A DNA stretch of 64,000 bases, taken from Hygrocybe punicea (taxonomy: Eukaryota > Basidiomycota > Agaricomycetes > Agaricales > Hygrophoraceae). Shown here one piece after another: positions 25,417 to 38,500 of this stretch. The notes under the pieces are model-generated. The model was not told the origin of the DNA and searched no databases. It saw only the letters and a program-made list of their open reading frames with translations. Position 1 is the stretch's first letter, and every line of letters begins with the position of its first letter. Made by a program: the position numbers and the translations under genes. The stretch spans positions 4,126,767 to 4,190,766 of the forward strand of contig OY744469.1 in the NCBI GenBank assembly GCA_963556145.1, read 5' to 3'.

Positions 25417-25603
25417 CCGAACGCTGCAGCATTGCTGTCCCATGCCGTGTAGCCTGGTACGTACATTTTCTTGTCAACTGGGATGCCATTTGTATCCTGT
25501 GGTGTCGTCTGCACAATCTATCACACATTCAAAGTTCATTTTTTGCAACTTGGCTGAATACTACCTATGTGATTGGTGTGACATTGCAAAACGCGGATCA
25601 TGT

Positions 25604-25653
25604 GACCACGCATACTTATAAGCGGGGAATTCTTTCTGCATGTTCAACTCGAC
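25604..25653 (+). promoter_or_regulatory. Probable core promoter of the LRR gene
   Basis: The sequence CTTATAAG just upstream of the ATG at 25654 resembles a TATA element, followed by a short leader. Confidence 0.3.
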
Positions 25654-27386
25654 ATGTACCTACGCGAATCTTCTTTCTCCCCGTCGCCCCCGTCGTCTCC
25701 TGTATGCATTGACTCCTCGCCATCGTCGTCGCCGTCCCTGGAGCCCATGATTTTAGATGCCGAGTCACCTTCGCCAATTCACCTCCCCCATCCCCTTGCA
25801 GCTTCAGTTAAAGCTAACCGCGCCCCTCCTCAACGTGAGAAAAAAATATATACATCTTTCACAACGCCCCCAATGACACCGTCACCATATGCTGTTTCTG
25901 AGCCTCCAAAGAAGAAATTTCGGTCCGATAAACCTGAGCTTGAAGACGACGACTGGATGGATGAAAACAATTCTACTGTCAGTTCTCTGCCCTATCCGTG
26001 TGAGGATCAAGAGATGGCAATTTGGGACATGGCCATCACCAAAGTTGTGGACATTGGACATGGAGCGGTTTCATTGAGGTGCGTATTCAATAACCTTCTG
26101 TTGATATTGTGACGGTATTGGTTTCCCTGTTATCCTTGTAGCGATAGCAATCTTACCTACATCCCAACAAAGATTGCGGAACTTCGGAACTTCGTTGCTA
26201 TTCCAGAGACTCTCGAGCAAGCCAATGCTAGTCGTTTATTTGCCCCGGCTGCCAATTCGGGGGGTCGCCTGTTTACCCGTATAACCACGGCACCGGCAAG
26301 TACCTCTGGGATTTTCTGGTCACGTTCGAATGCTACGGATCGGACAAGGTCTATTGCAGACGCATCTGTAGGTCTGGCTAGAGAGCAGTTGCAGTTATTT
26401 CTCGCTGGCAATCAAATCCGGAGCTTGCCACGAGAGCTGTTCAGCCTTCAGAAAATGACAGTTCTCATCTTGCGTGAGGTTTTTTTCTCATCCTTCTGGC
26501 TGACTTATTTATCTCTCCCTATCATTAATAAGGTGCAAACCAGATCACATATCTTCCACCCGAAATTATGTACCTTACAAATCTACGAGAACTAAACGTG
26601 TCCAACAACAAACTCCGGTATTTACCCTCCGAAATGTTCAAAATGAGCCTGCATCAACTCCATCTTCACCCCAATCCATTCCTTCAACCGCCACCTCCAC
26701 CACAACGGATTTTGGAGGCCTCTCGTACAATGTCACGCGTGAATTCCCGCACTACAATTTCATCATTTGACCGTTCGATCTCACAGCCCACCTATCATCT
26801 CCCCCGCGTGGTCCCACTAGTGGAGCTAACATTCCGTGTGTTGTTTTCCCAGGACCACTTTTCCAAGATCGATTCTTTCTTTGGTGAGAATGCTGCAGCG
26901 CCGGAACCAAATGATACCGTTCTCGTCACTCGATATCCGCTCCCCCTCGACGAAGAATGGGACATTCCTCAGCCGCTCAAAACAACCCTCGACGCCTGTG
27001 TCCCAGGCGCTACAGCACGGGACATGCCGGTTTCCGGACCTCTGCGCGAGGATGACATGGGCGTAACAGGTATCAGCGTGTGTCCGTCGCCGCATCACGC
27101 CCATAAAACCGTGTTCGTTCGGCATGCTGAGGAGAGGTTCACGTGGGAGAACAGAGTGGCGGGTGTTAATGTGGGTGGGGCGGTGCCTCTGCGGTGGAGA
27201 GGATGTCAATGGGGGTGCTTGAACTTTTTGGATGGGAAGGTGATCGGGGTCGGGGAAGGTGACAATCGCGAGGGAGATGTCAATGAGACAGGGGATACGG
27301 AGATGAGTGATGGGGCTGGAGCATCAGAAGAAGTAGTGCAGCTCGTGCAATTGTCGTTGGGAGGATTCGAGGATTTCGAAGATTGA
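25654..27386 (+). CDS. Leucine-rich-repeat protein
   Basis: Start ATG at 25654. The N-terminus is Ser/Pro-rich, with the nuclear-signal-like PPKKKF. After an intron (GTGCGT...TAG) that yields AVSLSDSNLTYIPTKIAEL, the LRRs continue with LQLFLAGNQIRSLPRELFSLQ. A further intron joins to ANQITYLPPEIMYLTNLREL and NVSNNKLRYLPSEMF, giving canonical LxxLxLxxNxLxxLP phasing across exon borders. The C-terminal half is a conserved-looking region (LPLDEEWDIPQP, TVFVRHAEERFTWEN, VPLRWRGCQWGCLNFLD). Its layout recalls fungal LRR proteins of unknown function. A protein-interaction role is inferred. The stop is at 27386; the neighbour is convergent. Confidence 0.75.
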
Positions 27387-27873
27387 GAGTACTAATCCAA
27401 GCACGATAATACTAACCAAGACATGTATGTATTGTACCATCATCGTCGTATAATAAATAGTCGCATTCTGCTCAGTTGAGTTCAGTCGAGTCGTCACTTT
27501 CACTAACTCAAATTGGCAGTAAGCCAAGCCCAGTTTTGATGCTTGTGGCATCTTTCAGACATTGAATTAGCACATTGCTTTTACACATCATGGTGACAGC
27601 GCTAAAGCCTGTTAAAAACGTTTAGAAAAGCTCCAAAGACAGCCATAAAAGTACAGCAAAACCGAACAACGCCGACAAACAGTAGTCCAATTTGCGAATC
27701 CCAGTCCGATGATTACAAGTCCCAATCGAGTGCAGGTCTAGCCAGGTGGGGCGAGGGAAGTTCGATGAATTAAGTAAATTCATGCACAAGTCCGAGCTCG
27801 GGGAGAGGTGAAAAAACTGCGAAAGCGCTTGTCCACGACCTTGATTGTGTCGCCAGGCATAGTGTTTCTTCCG
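27387..27873. other. Convergent intergenic region
   Basis: This 487-bp stretch lies between the stop codons of the LRR gene and the F-box gene. I see only presumed 3' UTR sequence, with an AATAAA-like ATAATAAATAG near 27450. Confidence 0.5.
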
Positions 27874-29193
27874 CTACCAAGGCCTCTTTCTGATGAAAAG
27901 TTTCCCGCCTTTCCTTAACACCCACCTTGTTGTGCTTCTTTCCCAATCCCCCACCCTACCAAGCGGTTCTCCTTGAAAGTCTTGACCAGTTTTGAAAAAT
28001 GTACTCCAACCAATACTTTCCAGATTCGTCAGCTTCTTCACCATGATCTTGCTCGCTTCCAGTTCGCGCCTTCGTACAACGTCGACAGATCCGCCGGTGA
28101 AGCAAGTACGACAAGTGTCTGGACCATAGGGAGGATCTTCCTCGTCGATGCTGTAATCCCAAAAGTTTTCGTCGGCGACGTGGTCGAGATGGGTGTAAAA
28201 GAGGTTTTCATCGGAGAGGAAGATCCCCAGGTGGAGGTGGGTCAGTTTATTGAGAGGCTTGAGGGCTGTCGCGAAGGTGTCCTAACAAAAATGTAACATT
28301 CAAAGACATGTGCACGCGTATTCGATATGCGGAAAGGCGTGGTCAAAATGGTCGACGTACTGCTAGATATTCGACATCGGCGAACATGTCAGGAATGGGG
28401 GAAATTCCCATAGCACAACTAGCACTCTCTTGAAAGCAGCCCCAGCAACAACCCATGTCTAAGCGATCCGTGCAACTGAGGTACAAGCACGCGAGAGCGG
28501 AGAAATTCTTTGCAATGAAAGTCAGAAGTGCTTTGTCAATATATGGCAACGAAGTGAATATTAGCGATGTCACGCGTAACAGCGGTAGTTTTGTACGCGA
28601 ATGGTTGGGTGAATAGTTCATTGGAGACGGGGGGTTGGACGTAGAGGGCTGGGGAGGCTTGCATATTTTTTTAAGAAGAGTTTGTTGTGTTGCGACACCC
28701 GCATGGGTGAAGTCGACAGAGAGTGTTTTCAAATTTGGAAGAGTGTTTAAAAGTGCAGAGGTAGACGAGAATGTATCTGCGTGGCCATGAATGCTTCTGA
28801 AGGCGGAATGTACGTGTATATGCGGGTATTTTCGCGTTAATGGAGGTCAACTGAAGAATAAATAGCATATCCATACCTCACCCACGTAAATGCTTGTTCT
28901 CCTTGAGAAATGAGAACCTTGTGTAGCCGGATCCAATGAGAAGCGCTTGAAAGGTGTAGAGCAAAGAAGTAGCGGCGTAAGGCAACCTGTCGAAGTCTGG
29001 TAGACGCGAGAGAAAACGACGCGATGGAGGCGAACTTGTCCACAGTTTTTCCAGGAGTTGGAGCCAAATGACAAGCGAGGATAAAGTCGACGATATTGTC
29101 AAGAAGTTCAGTCGGGACAACCAGTGATGAACGACCGATATCTGCGATATCGGAAGAAGCGTAAAATGCGTAATCTGAGTTCATCGCCGCCAT
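27874..29193 (-). CDS. F-box protein
   Basis: F-box proteins recruit substrates to SCF ubiquitin ligases through Skp1. The start is the ATG at 29193. The F-box reads LVVPTELLDNIVDFIL and FASIASFSLASTRLRQVALRRYFF, close to the N-terminus as usual. Exon 1 ends at FTW (donor GTGAGG). Exon 2 gives LNTLPNLKTLSVDFTHAG and KLPLLRVTSLIF with LRR-like spacing. A third exon continues THLHLGIFLSDENLFYTHLDH, SIDEEDPPYGPDTCRTCF and IMVKKLTNLESIGWSTFF before the TAG at 27874. This C-terminal style is common in basidiomycete F-box families. Substrate unknown. Confidence 0.7.
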
Positions 29194-29320
29194 CGCGGCG
29201 ACGAGGGATGGCGTCGGGCACGGTAAGTCCAGTTATTGTCAAGCTCGAAGTTGGTGGTCGCGAATGATCACTGGCGTAATAAATAATTTTATTATTAATA
29301 ATAATAATAACGCGTCACGG

Positions 29321-30183
29321 TCACGTGCTCGACACAAAGCAGACACATAGCAAGAGTACGAGCGCAACCACCAGCAGAATTTTGATTTGACACCGAATAG
29401 CTCCAGAAAGGAGCTCCAGCGATAATGGCCCATTTTCTGAGGTCTTCTTACCGTGTAGCTGGTCGTCCAACCAGTGATTCCCCCGGAGGAACATTTCTCT
29501 GGTCGGGAATACCTCCAAAATCTCGCATTCGAAACCATCGGTGTAGAGCGTATATTTCCTCCACAGCTGGTGCTGCTCCATCCCGTGACAATCTGGTACC
29601 TTCCCCTCTCCGGACACATTCCATCCCACACCTGCCGCAACAAGCTCGAATCTTGGTGGTCTCTCCAACTCACGAAACACCTGTCCAATAGCATATTTCT
29701 CCGCGATAAAAAGACGAGCACATTCGGGCGAGGAGATGCGCACGGTGGACGTCGCCGTACAGACGATCTGAGAGGCGCACAGCAGGTTTACTTGACGAGT
29801 TTGGATAAGTCTGAATTCATGGGAGACAGTAGGTATAATGGCAGCATTTGGCAGAGAAAGAGGCGTCGGGGGGTTGTTTTTATGGGCAGAAAGAGTATTG
29901 GAGTAGATGAGGGAGACCGTTATCGGATGGTCAAAGAATGCGCTACATGTTTTATCTCAGATAACCATGCTAACATCGAGGACAGAACTTGGATGGTCTA
30001 ACCTGAGAAGCCGTTGAAGATCACCTTGGGCAGAAAGCATGATACGCTCAAGACCAGTAAGTTCAGGCGGCCAGGAGAACTATCCCAACATCAGACCCAG
30101 TTTGTGAATATTGCGCCAATTTGTAGAAGAAAACATACATTCACGCTCATTGTCTGAGCATCGTATGAGTCGATTGTGGGCAT
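29321..30183 (-). CDS. Conserved fungal protein, possibly chorismate-lyase-like fold
   Basis: The start chosen is the ATG at 30183 (MPTIDSYDAQTMSVN, donor GTATGT). It joins to FSWPPELTGLERIMLSAQGD and, after another intron, to SAFFDHPITVSLIYSNT. The main exon contains VVCTATSTVRISSPECA, EKYAIGQVFRELERPP and LWRKYTLYTDGFECEILEVF. The order of strands and the AIGQ...R motif recall chorismate lyase/DUF98-like proteins. The C-terminus is hydrophobic (IKILLVVALVLLLCVCFV), suggesting a tail anchor or an alternative last exon. The gene is divergent from SIR2, with about 260 bp between the starts. Family assignment is tentative. Confidence 0.55.
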
Positions 30184-30441
30184 GTTGGGCAAACGTTGAC
30201 TCTGGAATCCGAATCGTGGGCCAAGCACGAATGCAAACACTCGGGGAAAGGATCTATGGTTCGAACATCATGTTCGAATTGCGAGTCACAATCAGAATAA
30301 TTATGGGCTTCGATGAGTCCAGCAAGTATCCGGGGTCTACACCTCGGCCACATCTGGTAAGACCCATCACCAGCAGCCCGATGCCCGGAGCCAAACGATT
30401 TTGTTAGTAATTTAGCTAGGCCAGACGATTTGCCTCTGGCC

Positions 30442-33107
30442 ATGCCATCAAATATGTCCCTTCATGCACTCCAAATACGGGCTTTTATCAACGCAGCAGA
30501 AGACGTGGTAATTGATGAGGACACGGTGGCGGATATCTTAGAAGGATTTGGAACTGAGGACGATTCTGCAGTTGCTGCTGACTCGACAAGGAATGAAGAA
30601 GACGAGGGAGGGTCTGTAATGACGGAGGAAGAGGCGGAGGGAGAATTAGATATATCTGCACTTTACGCAACTGACTTGGAGGGTGAAGTCATCTCCCCGA
30701 CGTCCACCATCCATAGTCACTTAATGCTGATATACGCGTTCTTTACCCAGCACAACCGACGTGGACCAAACAGGAGATCAGATATATGATGGTTCACCTA
30801 AAGGAACGCGGTAAGGAGCCGACTCTGTGAACCTCGTCTTTCAAGGTCAAATTACAACATTCCCAAAATCATTTCTCAGGAATGACTTCTTGGATTCAAG
30901 AATATGTGGTGAAGCGACAATTAGCTATACCCGAGCTTCTCAAAGCTTTTGGAATCAACCTAGTGGGTGTATTTCCGGCTCAGTTCTTGCCTCCATCTTT
31001 GTTGCGGTGGTCTCTACTGCGAGAAAGGTTTTGGTCTCAGAATCTCACCGTATATTTAGTGCAACGAGCTGCGGACGAAACGCCCCAAGACAATGTTATA
31101 TTTCCTCAAAGTGGCAATGTCTCGCGAGTGAGTAGCTTTGTTCCTTTGACAAAGATACATCAGCACCGCCAACATTCCGGATCTGAAATTTTCCTTGCTT
31201 TCCGATTAATTAGATTACGGCTGCGCGATAAACTCCCTCATTATAGCACAATCTCTGATGCCATCAATCTGATTCGATCGTCCAAGCGCATCGTTATTCT
31301 CACTGGCGCCGGAATTAGTAAGTAATATGTGTCCGATATACCTCATCTCTAGCCATTCATCTCCCCGCTCAGGCGTATCGTGTGGAATTCCGGACTTTCG
31401 GTCGAGGGACGGGCTGTATGCCATGCTCAAAGGAGAAGATTATCAGTTTGACGACCCGCAGCAAATGTACGTAAGAACTGGAGTCTGGGAACTGACTGCA
31501 CGGTTTATGTGAAAACTGCATGCATAGGTTTGATATTCATTATTTCCGAGAGAATCCTTCCGGTACGTCTGCTTGAAATCTCCACTTCCGTTACTAAGCT
31601 CCATCTAGTATTTTAGTGAGTTATTATCCCCCGAGCCCTGACGAAACATTTAGTTGAGAAAATCTCGGTGATTTAGTTCTCTTGCAAGGTCCTCCCTCCT
31701 TCTCTTTTGTAACTGGAAGTGAATATCTCAATTCATTGGATTTACAGCCATATATACCCGTCAAACTTCACGCCCTCTCCATGTCACCGCTTCATCGAGC
31801 TTGTGGAAGATAAAGGAAAAGTAAGACTCATCGATGGTTCTCGTGAGTCATGCCACTGACTACGAGCTTATTCTCCAAGTTATTACGAGTTGAGTACGCT
31901 TTACAACGGAATAAACATGCCCATCTGTTCCTATCAACTTTCTACCTGACTGACAATGGTCGGCTCCGCAGAACTACACACAAAACATCGACACCCTCGA
32001 AACAGTGGCTGGTGTACGTCGTGTTCTCCAATGCCATGGTTCGTTCGCCACTGCGACATGTCTTCAATGTCGACGCCGCGTCTCCGGGAAGGAGATCGAA
32101 TCAGATATTTTCAGGCAAAAGGTCCCATTGTGTTCAATATGTAATGTCCCCGAGCCCCCTCGACCTTCTCAAGCGAAGAAGGGGAAGCAGAAAGGCCGCA
32201 AGGAAGCTTGGGACAGCGATGAAGAGGATGAAAGTGACGGGTCAGATTATCCACCGGGAATCATGAAGGTGAGATTATTCCTTGCTATGTTGTATCGTTG
32301 TGGGGGCCAATGCGCTGTCAATCTCATCCGTTCTGTCAACGTCAATGTTGTACTAGCCCGACATTACGTTCTTTGGCGAAAAGCTCACAGATGAATTTGA
32401 CCGGTCACTTTTAAAAGACCGAGACAAAGTTGACTTGCTTCTCGTTATCGGCACGTCCCTCAAAGTTTCGCCCGTGGCAGAGATTTTATGTTCGTACTCT
32501 AATTTCTTCAGACCGAGTTACAATTTCATATCCTACTGGGACATAGCACATCTGCCGCATTCTGTGCCTCAGGTATACACTTAAACCATATCACCAATCC
32601 AGTTGACCCACCGCCTTGTCGTACAGATCCTGATCAATAAGACACCCATAAGGCATATAAATCCTGACGTTTGTTGAATCCATTTTTTTGAGCCACTCTC
32701 AGAATAATTTGTTATCCTTGACATCTACAGATCGTCTTGCTTGGCAATGCGGATGACATCATTCAGTACCTGTGCCACAAACTGGAATGGGAACTGCCAC
32801 CACCACCGCCACCACCGTCCACCACACGTCTCCACCTCCCTCGGGGTAACCTCAAGAAAAGGATATCGTCAGAAATCCTGGACCACCGAGAACCTCGCAG
32901 AGTAAACGAAAGGTGATTCTCGCCATTTGATTGTCCTGTACAAATATTTGATAAAAGGATTCGCACAGCCATGTCTGGCTGTTCCAAGGTGCCGAAGGCG
33001 GGAAATGGGTAGAAGAGCTAGAGAAAACGCTCGCTTCAGCTCAAACACCACAGGAGGCCGCAGACAATATTACGCGTCGGGAGGTCAAAAGAGCACGCCT
33101 CAAATGA
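30442..33107 (+). CDS. Sir2-family NAD-dependent protein deacetylase (SIRT1-like)
   Basis: Class I sirtuins remove acetyl groups from histones and other proteins using NAD+. After an acidic N-terminus (ATG at 30442 or 30454) comes [17 protein letters not shown] and [22 protein letters not shown], as in fungal Sir2. The catalytic core follows over many short exons: [11 protein letters not shown] / [16 protein letters not shown] (NAD-binding GAGxS and the GIPDFR loop), [10 protein letters not shown], and the catalytic histidine in [11 protein letters not shown]. Zinc cysteines are in CLQC and CSIC, then [11 protein letters not shown] and [16 protein letters not shown]. The end carries [14 protein letters not shown] and a poly-proline stretch, then the stop TGA at 33105. 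Presence beside HP1 in the window is consistent with a silencing-competent genome. Confidence 0.9.
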
Positions 33108-33367
33108 TAACTCTAGATCCCGACTTTGATTGTAAATCTCACAGAAGTCCACATGAAACATGGGGAATCGTGACCGCAGAGCCTAATGCCATACGGACCG
33201 TAGAATATATCGATGGTATTTACAGAGACAGTGGCGAGAGGCTAGGTGTCATAAGGGATACAATATTATTCAGAGACATGTATTTTAGTCCGTACATGGT
33301 GCACGATGAGTGAAGGCCAAGTGATGCTAGTCGCCAAGGATGTGTTTGATTCCTTAGTATCATGGAT

Positions 33368-34450
33368 TCAATCACTGAAAATTATAGAAAAAGCATTAGG
33401 CGTACTGTCGATGATGTTGAGATACGACAGGGTCGCCGGGCTATCAGGGTATTCATCCAAGAAGTTAATTCCATAGTCCGCGCTCTTCCCTATTCGAGGG
33501 TCCAGCGGAACTGCCCCCAGTAGTTCGACACCTAGGTCTTGTGTGAGCCTCTTTGCGCCACCAGTGGTAGGAGAGAATATCTGGGATTCTGTCTTGCACC
33601 CTGGACACACAAAGCCCGACATGTTTTCCACAAGCCCCAAGACTCTGATCCCCACTTTACGGCAGAAGTCAAATTCACGCCTGACATCTTGCAGTGCGAC
33701 TTCCTGTGGGGTCGTGATGAGGACGGCTCCATCGATACCACTCTCCTTGAGGTATTGCACAATGCTGAGATGCTCGTCAGATGTACCTGGTGGTGTATCT
33801 ATAACGAGGTAGTCGAGGTCGTCCCAGTCGACGTCTTTGAGGAACTGAGCGATCAATCCATTTTTCTTGGGCCCCCGCCACATCACAGCGTCTCGAGCGG
33901 AGGGCAACATAAATCCAACAGACATGACGCCAAGGTTATCTTGCACATACACGGGTGACCAGCCCGAAGAAGAAGCATGGACCTGTTCAGAAGCAATGCC
34001 GAGGATAGTCGGTATGGAAGGGCCGCAAATGTCAACATCGAGGATGCCAATCTAATTCATTCAAAAACAGTTCTATTGAGCATCTCAGATAAAGTGCAAT
34101 GCTTCGCACCTGTGCTCTTCCGTCTGCAGCAAAGGCCAGAGCAAGTTGGGCGGTAAATGTAGACTTGCCTACACCACCCTTCCCTGATAACACGACAATT
34201 TTTCGCTTCACATTCGACATACGCTCCCGTATAAACGGCAGAGCAGGATCGGGTCCCTTGGGCGTATTAGATGCACATATTTCCTGATTGGCGCAACCTG
34301 CACAAGCCTCTGCTCTTCCGGCAAGTTCAGATTCGGTACCCTGCCGAAGTTGTCAAGATAGAATAAGAGAAATAGGGAACTACACACAGGACAGTGTTCC
34401 GGGGCATTTTCGGGAACAGACGGTGGGTTTGGGGCTTGGAATACCGTCAT
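33368..34450 (-). CDS. NBP35: Cytosolic Fe-S cluster assembly factor NBP35 (NUBP1)
   Basis: NBP35 forms the cytosolic Fe-S scaffold with Cfd1. The start ATG is at 34450 and the stop is at 33368. Exon 1 ends in EHCP. Exon 2 begins [16 protein letters not shown] and continues NQEICAS, giving the N-terminal four-cysteine ferredoxin-like motif that separates NBP35 from CFD1. The deviant Walker A is [17 protein letters not shown]. After an intron come [48 protein letters not shown] and the C-terminal CxxC in [11 protein letters not shown]. Length and order match the family. It is convergent with SIR2. Confidence 0.92.
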
Positions 34451-35536
34451 AGACTTGGAACGAACTATGAGGCTCAGGCGAAAATATAAAAAGGGGAAAA
34501 CACGTGCTGGCCAACGTTCAGGAAACCGAAAGGGAATTATCTGTCTGAATGTCTGAATGTATTATTTTTACGGCTGGCAGGTGACCGACCACCAACGTGA
34601 CCCCCTTTCGTTTTTCCTACCCCCCGTCCCTAAACACCGTTTTCCACCTCCGCCTCCCTCCCCGTTTGCCTTCGCTACCTTTCTGCTCCCTACAATCACA
34701 CCTGCTTTCCAATCCCCGTCATCCTCTCTCTCTTCCCATTCGGATCATCTTTTTCATATGTCACAGTGGTGCGTATGATGATACTGCGAATGGTCTTGAA
34801 AATTAAACCCCATCCCGTCTTATATGTGTGCCGGTTTTCGAGGGGAGGATGGGGCCCATGGGTGAAGAAAATCGTGCGTCATGTTCTCTCCGCTAATGTG
34901 ATCGGCCTTTCATCTGACATATATGCGCTTCATGCCCGTTGTCATCTTTGAAATATCTTATTCAGAAAACAACATCAAGATCCTTTCTCTCCACCGCTGT
35001 CCATTGTCAACGGCCCCCCCATGATCGCTCCACATGCTTTGCGCACGCACCTCCGCGTTTCGTCATCGGCTCATCTTTCACCTCCGCTGACATAAATAAC
35101 GCTGCTAAAGCTATCTACTCTCTTTCAACAATCACTACGTTGAGCGGCTGAGTAGGTGGAGTTCGGCTGCATCCGAAAATGCATATGATTATACGTAATT
35201 CAACAAGGTCATGTACACGTCGTAAACAGACTGCTGACGATGCGTGACTTGTCGCGTTGCTTGTTGATCGCTGAATCTTCAACTTCCCTCTTACTTGGCG
35301 GAATAGCTACACTCCATTGTCTCCAAATCTCCATATAACCACCACCCCATGTACTACTCTTGGCTGCAATATATGGCTTATCAGAACTATACTGTGTGCT
35401 CGCATGTCATTCAAGCTCTGGCTTTTGGCCCCGAGCTTGAGCTTATTTCGTGTGGCCTTTAACATCTCCCTGCCCTCTCCTGATAGCTGTCCTCTCCACG
35501 TAATCTTATCATCCATAATCTCAACACATACAAGAC
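34451..35536. other. Intergenic boundary between gene block and transposon island
   Basis: About 1.1 kb with no supported gene. It includes a C/T-rich tract (34600-34740), probably the NBP35 upstream region, then sequence that should contain the left end of the first Plavaka element. I could not pair a terminal inverted repeat here with the right side near 41,800-42,130. Confidence 0.5.
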
Positions 35537-38500
35537 ATGGACAGCAATCAACCAAACGCAAAAACACTATCAAGTCAACGCCTGGTCCTATGTGAGTGTG
35601 ACCGGTGCAAACAAGAGGATCCAAGGGGCGAGGGACAGCTAATCCCAGCCTCGCTTCGCATCAACCATGTCAAGGCGAAAAGCCTCTTTGCTTCACAGAT
35701 ATCACAACGGGGGCGGGCTCGACAAAGCCTGGCTCCTCAGCGGGCCATTTTGCCCAGTCCTATCACACTACGTGGCTCACAGGGGCGAGGGCCACGAGGT
35801 ATACCATCTAGTATCTATCACATCTTGCCTCGAACTCGTGGACAGGGAGGACTCAACCATCTGGCTACCGCTGTTCGGTATGAGCAATCTCTCATTTTGG
35901 TATTATACTGATATGCTGCAGGCATGACCGCAGTCCAACCCCATTTCCAGATGCTCTGGAGGATGCAGAGGATGTCGATGAAGACATTAGCATGCATGCA
36001 AGTGATCTTTGCACCCTCGACTACAAACAACGCAGCACGTCCCCATTTATTGATGCTCATGAACCCACTAATTCTGCACTCGAACCATCTGATTTACGAA
36101 TGCTATCACCAGAACCCCGTGTTGTCTCACCGATGTCTGTTGAGTTGAACCCTCAACTTGTCGATCATGCCCTCGTGCCAGCTGAATCTGGGCACTCTGA
36201 CATTTCTGAGGACAATGCTGATGCAATATATTGTCAAGATGGACTCACTGATCCTGCCAGCAATGATGCTAGCCCGGTACCAGTGCAACGAATCCAGGCA
36301 TCCATTAATAATTCTATCTCTCACGAAGACAACAGACCTTTACGAATACAACCACTTCGGGAGATCTATACGACGAGCCATCCTATCTGGTTTGTTCGTG
36401 TAATTTTGGTCCTGATTGCATTGTTACATGCTCGCTATCACCTCCCATTTCGTGGTTGTGCGCTTGCTTTAATCTGTCTTGGCCAAATCTTCATGATCCT
36501 TCGGCTTGTCCCTCCTGAAACGCCTCTGCCAAGAACCCTCAATACTGTATTCAGTCGGCTTGATTTGGGTGATCGATTCAACATTCATCCATCATGCGAG
36601 TCCTGTCATGCAGTCTTTGGCCCTGATACTCGTACTGATGCGAGATGTTCCAATTGCAACACGGAACTCTTTCGCCCTGCTGCCACTACCCTTTTTGCAC
36701 AGCTTCATGGAACAAAGGATCCGCTACCATGTCCTAAGCTTGCAGTTCCAGTCCGACTTCTATCAACGGCTCTTCCTAGTTTTCTCAATCATGGTGAAAA
36801 TGAACAGTCATGCCAGTCTTGGCGTACATTCCGAGGGACTCAGGGAGAGAAGACTGAAATATGGGAAGGGAATGTTTGGAAAACCATACCCGGACCTGAT
36901 GGTAAGCCATGGTTTGATGCCGGAGATGATGCTGCAGAATTGCGCTTAGGCGTTACGATCTCTATTGATTGGTGAGTCATTTATTAATATTTTTTTCATT
37001 GATATGAGCTTTTTTTAGGTTTGGGAGAAAAACGAGTGTATTTGGACCGTCACAATCATCTGGTGTTATTTCATTCTGTGTTTCCAATCTTACTCACAGT
37101 CTTTGGTGAGTCTTCTGAAGTTTTAACAATGCTAATTCGACTTTGCTTGCTAAAACGTCACTTAGTTACCGCCCTAACAACCTCATCATCACAGCCATGA
37201 CACCAGGTCCCACAGAACCAACAGCCGAGGAACTCCAGCCCATCTTGAAGCTCATTGTGGATGATCTGCTTGGTCTGTATGAAGACGGGATATTGGTATG
37301 CACACCTGAGTACCCGGAAGGTAATATAATTTATTTGCTGAATTAACACCTCAGGCTCAGGTTGGTCTATCAGGTCGCCGTGTGAAGGTTATACTCCTCG
37401 GGGTTGTCTGCGATCACCCTGCTATGTGCAAGATGGGTGGATTTGGTGACCATAGCCACAACCAAGCGCCTTGTACAAAATGTCTTGTGACACAGGAAGA
37501 TTTGTTCTCAGACAAATCACTCAGAAACGGTGAGATTGACTCTTCTCTAGTGTTGGCGAACTCAATATCCTGTAGAATTCCCACCTTATGATGGTGATGA
37601 TCATCGCCGCAAGTGCTTTCAGTGGAAGGCCTTGAACACTGACAAACAGCGCGAGGACTTTTTTTCCGAATATGGAGTGCGATGGACTGAGTTCGCCCGG
37701 CTTCCATATGTTGACCTTGTGCGGTACACCATCATTAATCCAATGCATAATATGCTTCTTGGTTGGTATATATTATGTTCAATGCACGAAGGTCTTACTG
37801 CTCGTTGTATAGGCCTTGTAGAGACACAATGGTACCACCAGTGGATTCTCCGGAAGCCCCAAACACTTCGTGGTGATACTACAGCACGAGAGAGAGAACT
37901 TAACCTTATTCACAAGTTTCTCGAGACAGTACGTCTTAGTGTTCCCCATTCCTTATTAATCATTATATTATTCAGTTTGAAGCGCCATTGTGGGCTGGAA
38001 GTCTTCCAACCAAGGTCGGTGAACCTGCAGGTGGAAGTTTATCCGCAGATGAGTATAAATGTGCAGCAACAGGTCCTTGGGCAATAATAGTATGTTTTGG
38101 CATTTCAGCGCGATTGTCATGGTGACTAGTGATTAGATACCGGTCGTGTGGGACAGGTTTCTTCAACAGGCACAGGACGATTTTTCCAAGGCTCAGAAGA
38201 CCTTTGAAGCAACGACAGCACAGTATGTTCGAGACCTAGCGGTCTGGGAACAACAACGCACAGCTGCATCAGGGAGTCGGCAATCTAAAAAAGCTAAAGC
38301 AAAGCCAACACCACCGAAGCAGCCACTTCCACGGATGCATGAGGACGAGCCTGTTAACTTCCTCCGTCTTGCCACAACCCTCAAGCTACTCCTCGCACGA
38401 ACAGTAACTGAGGATACCATTTCTCGTGGAGCGGGGCTTCTGCAGGACTACCTACTGAACTTTAAGGAGGTAAATTTTTACTTGTTATTGAGGTTACTGT

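Noticed and set aside
30147..30443. 98-codon minus-strand ORF with a cysteine cluster near the SIR2 start
   Set aside because: It would overlap the SIR2 start region. A different frame (ATG at 30183) splices cleanly into the conserved downstream exons, so this frame is a shadow.
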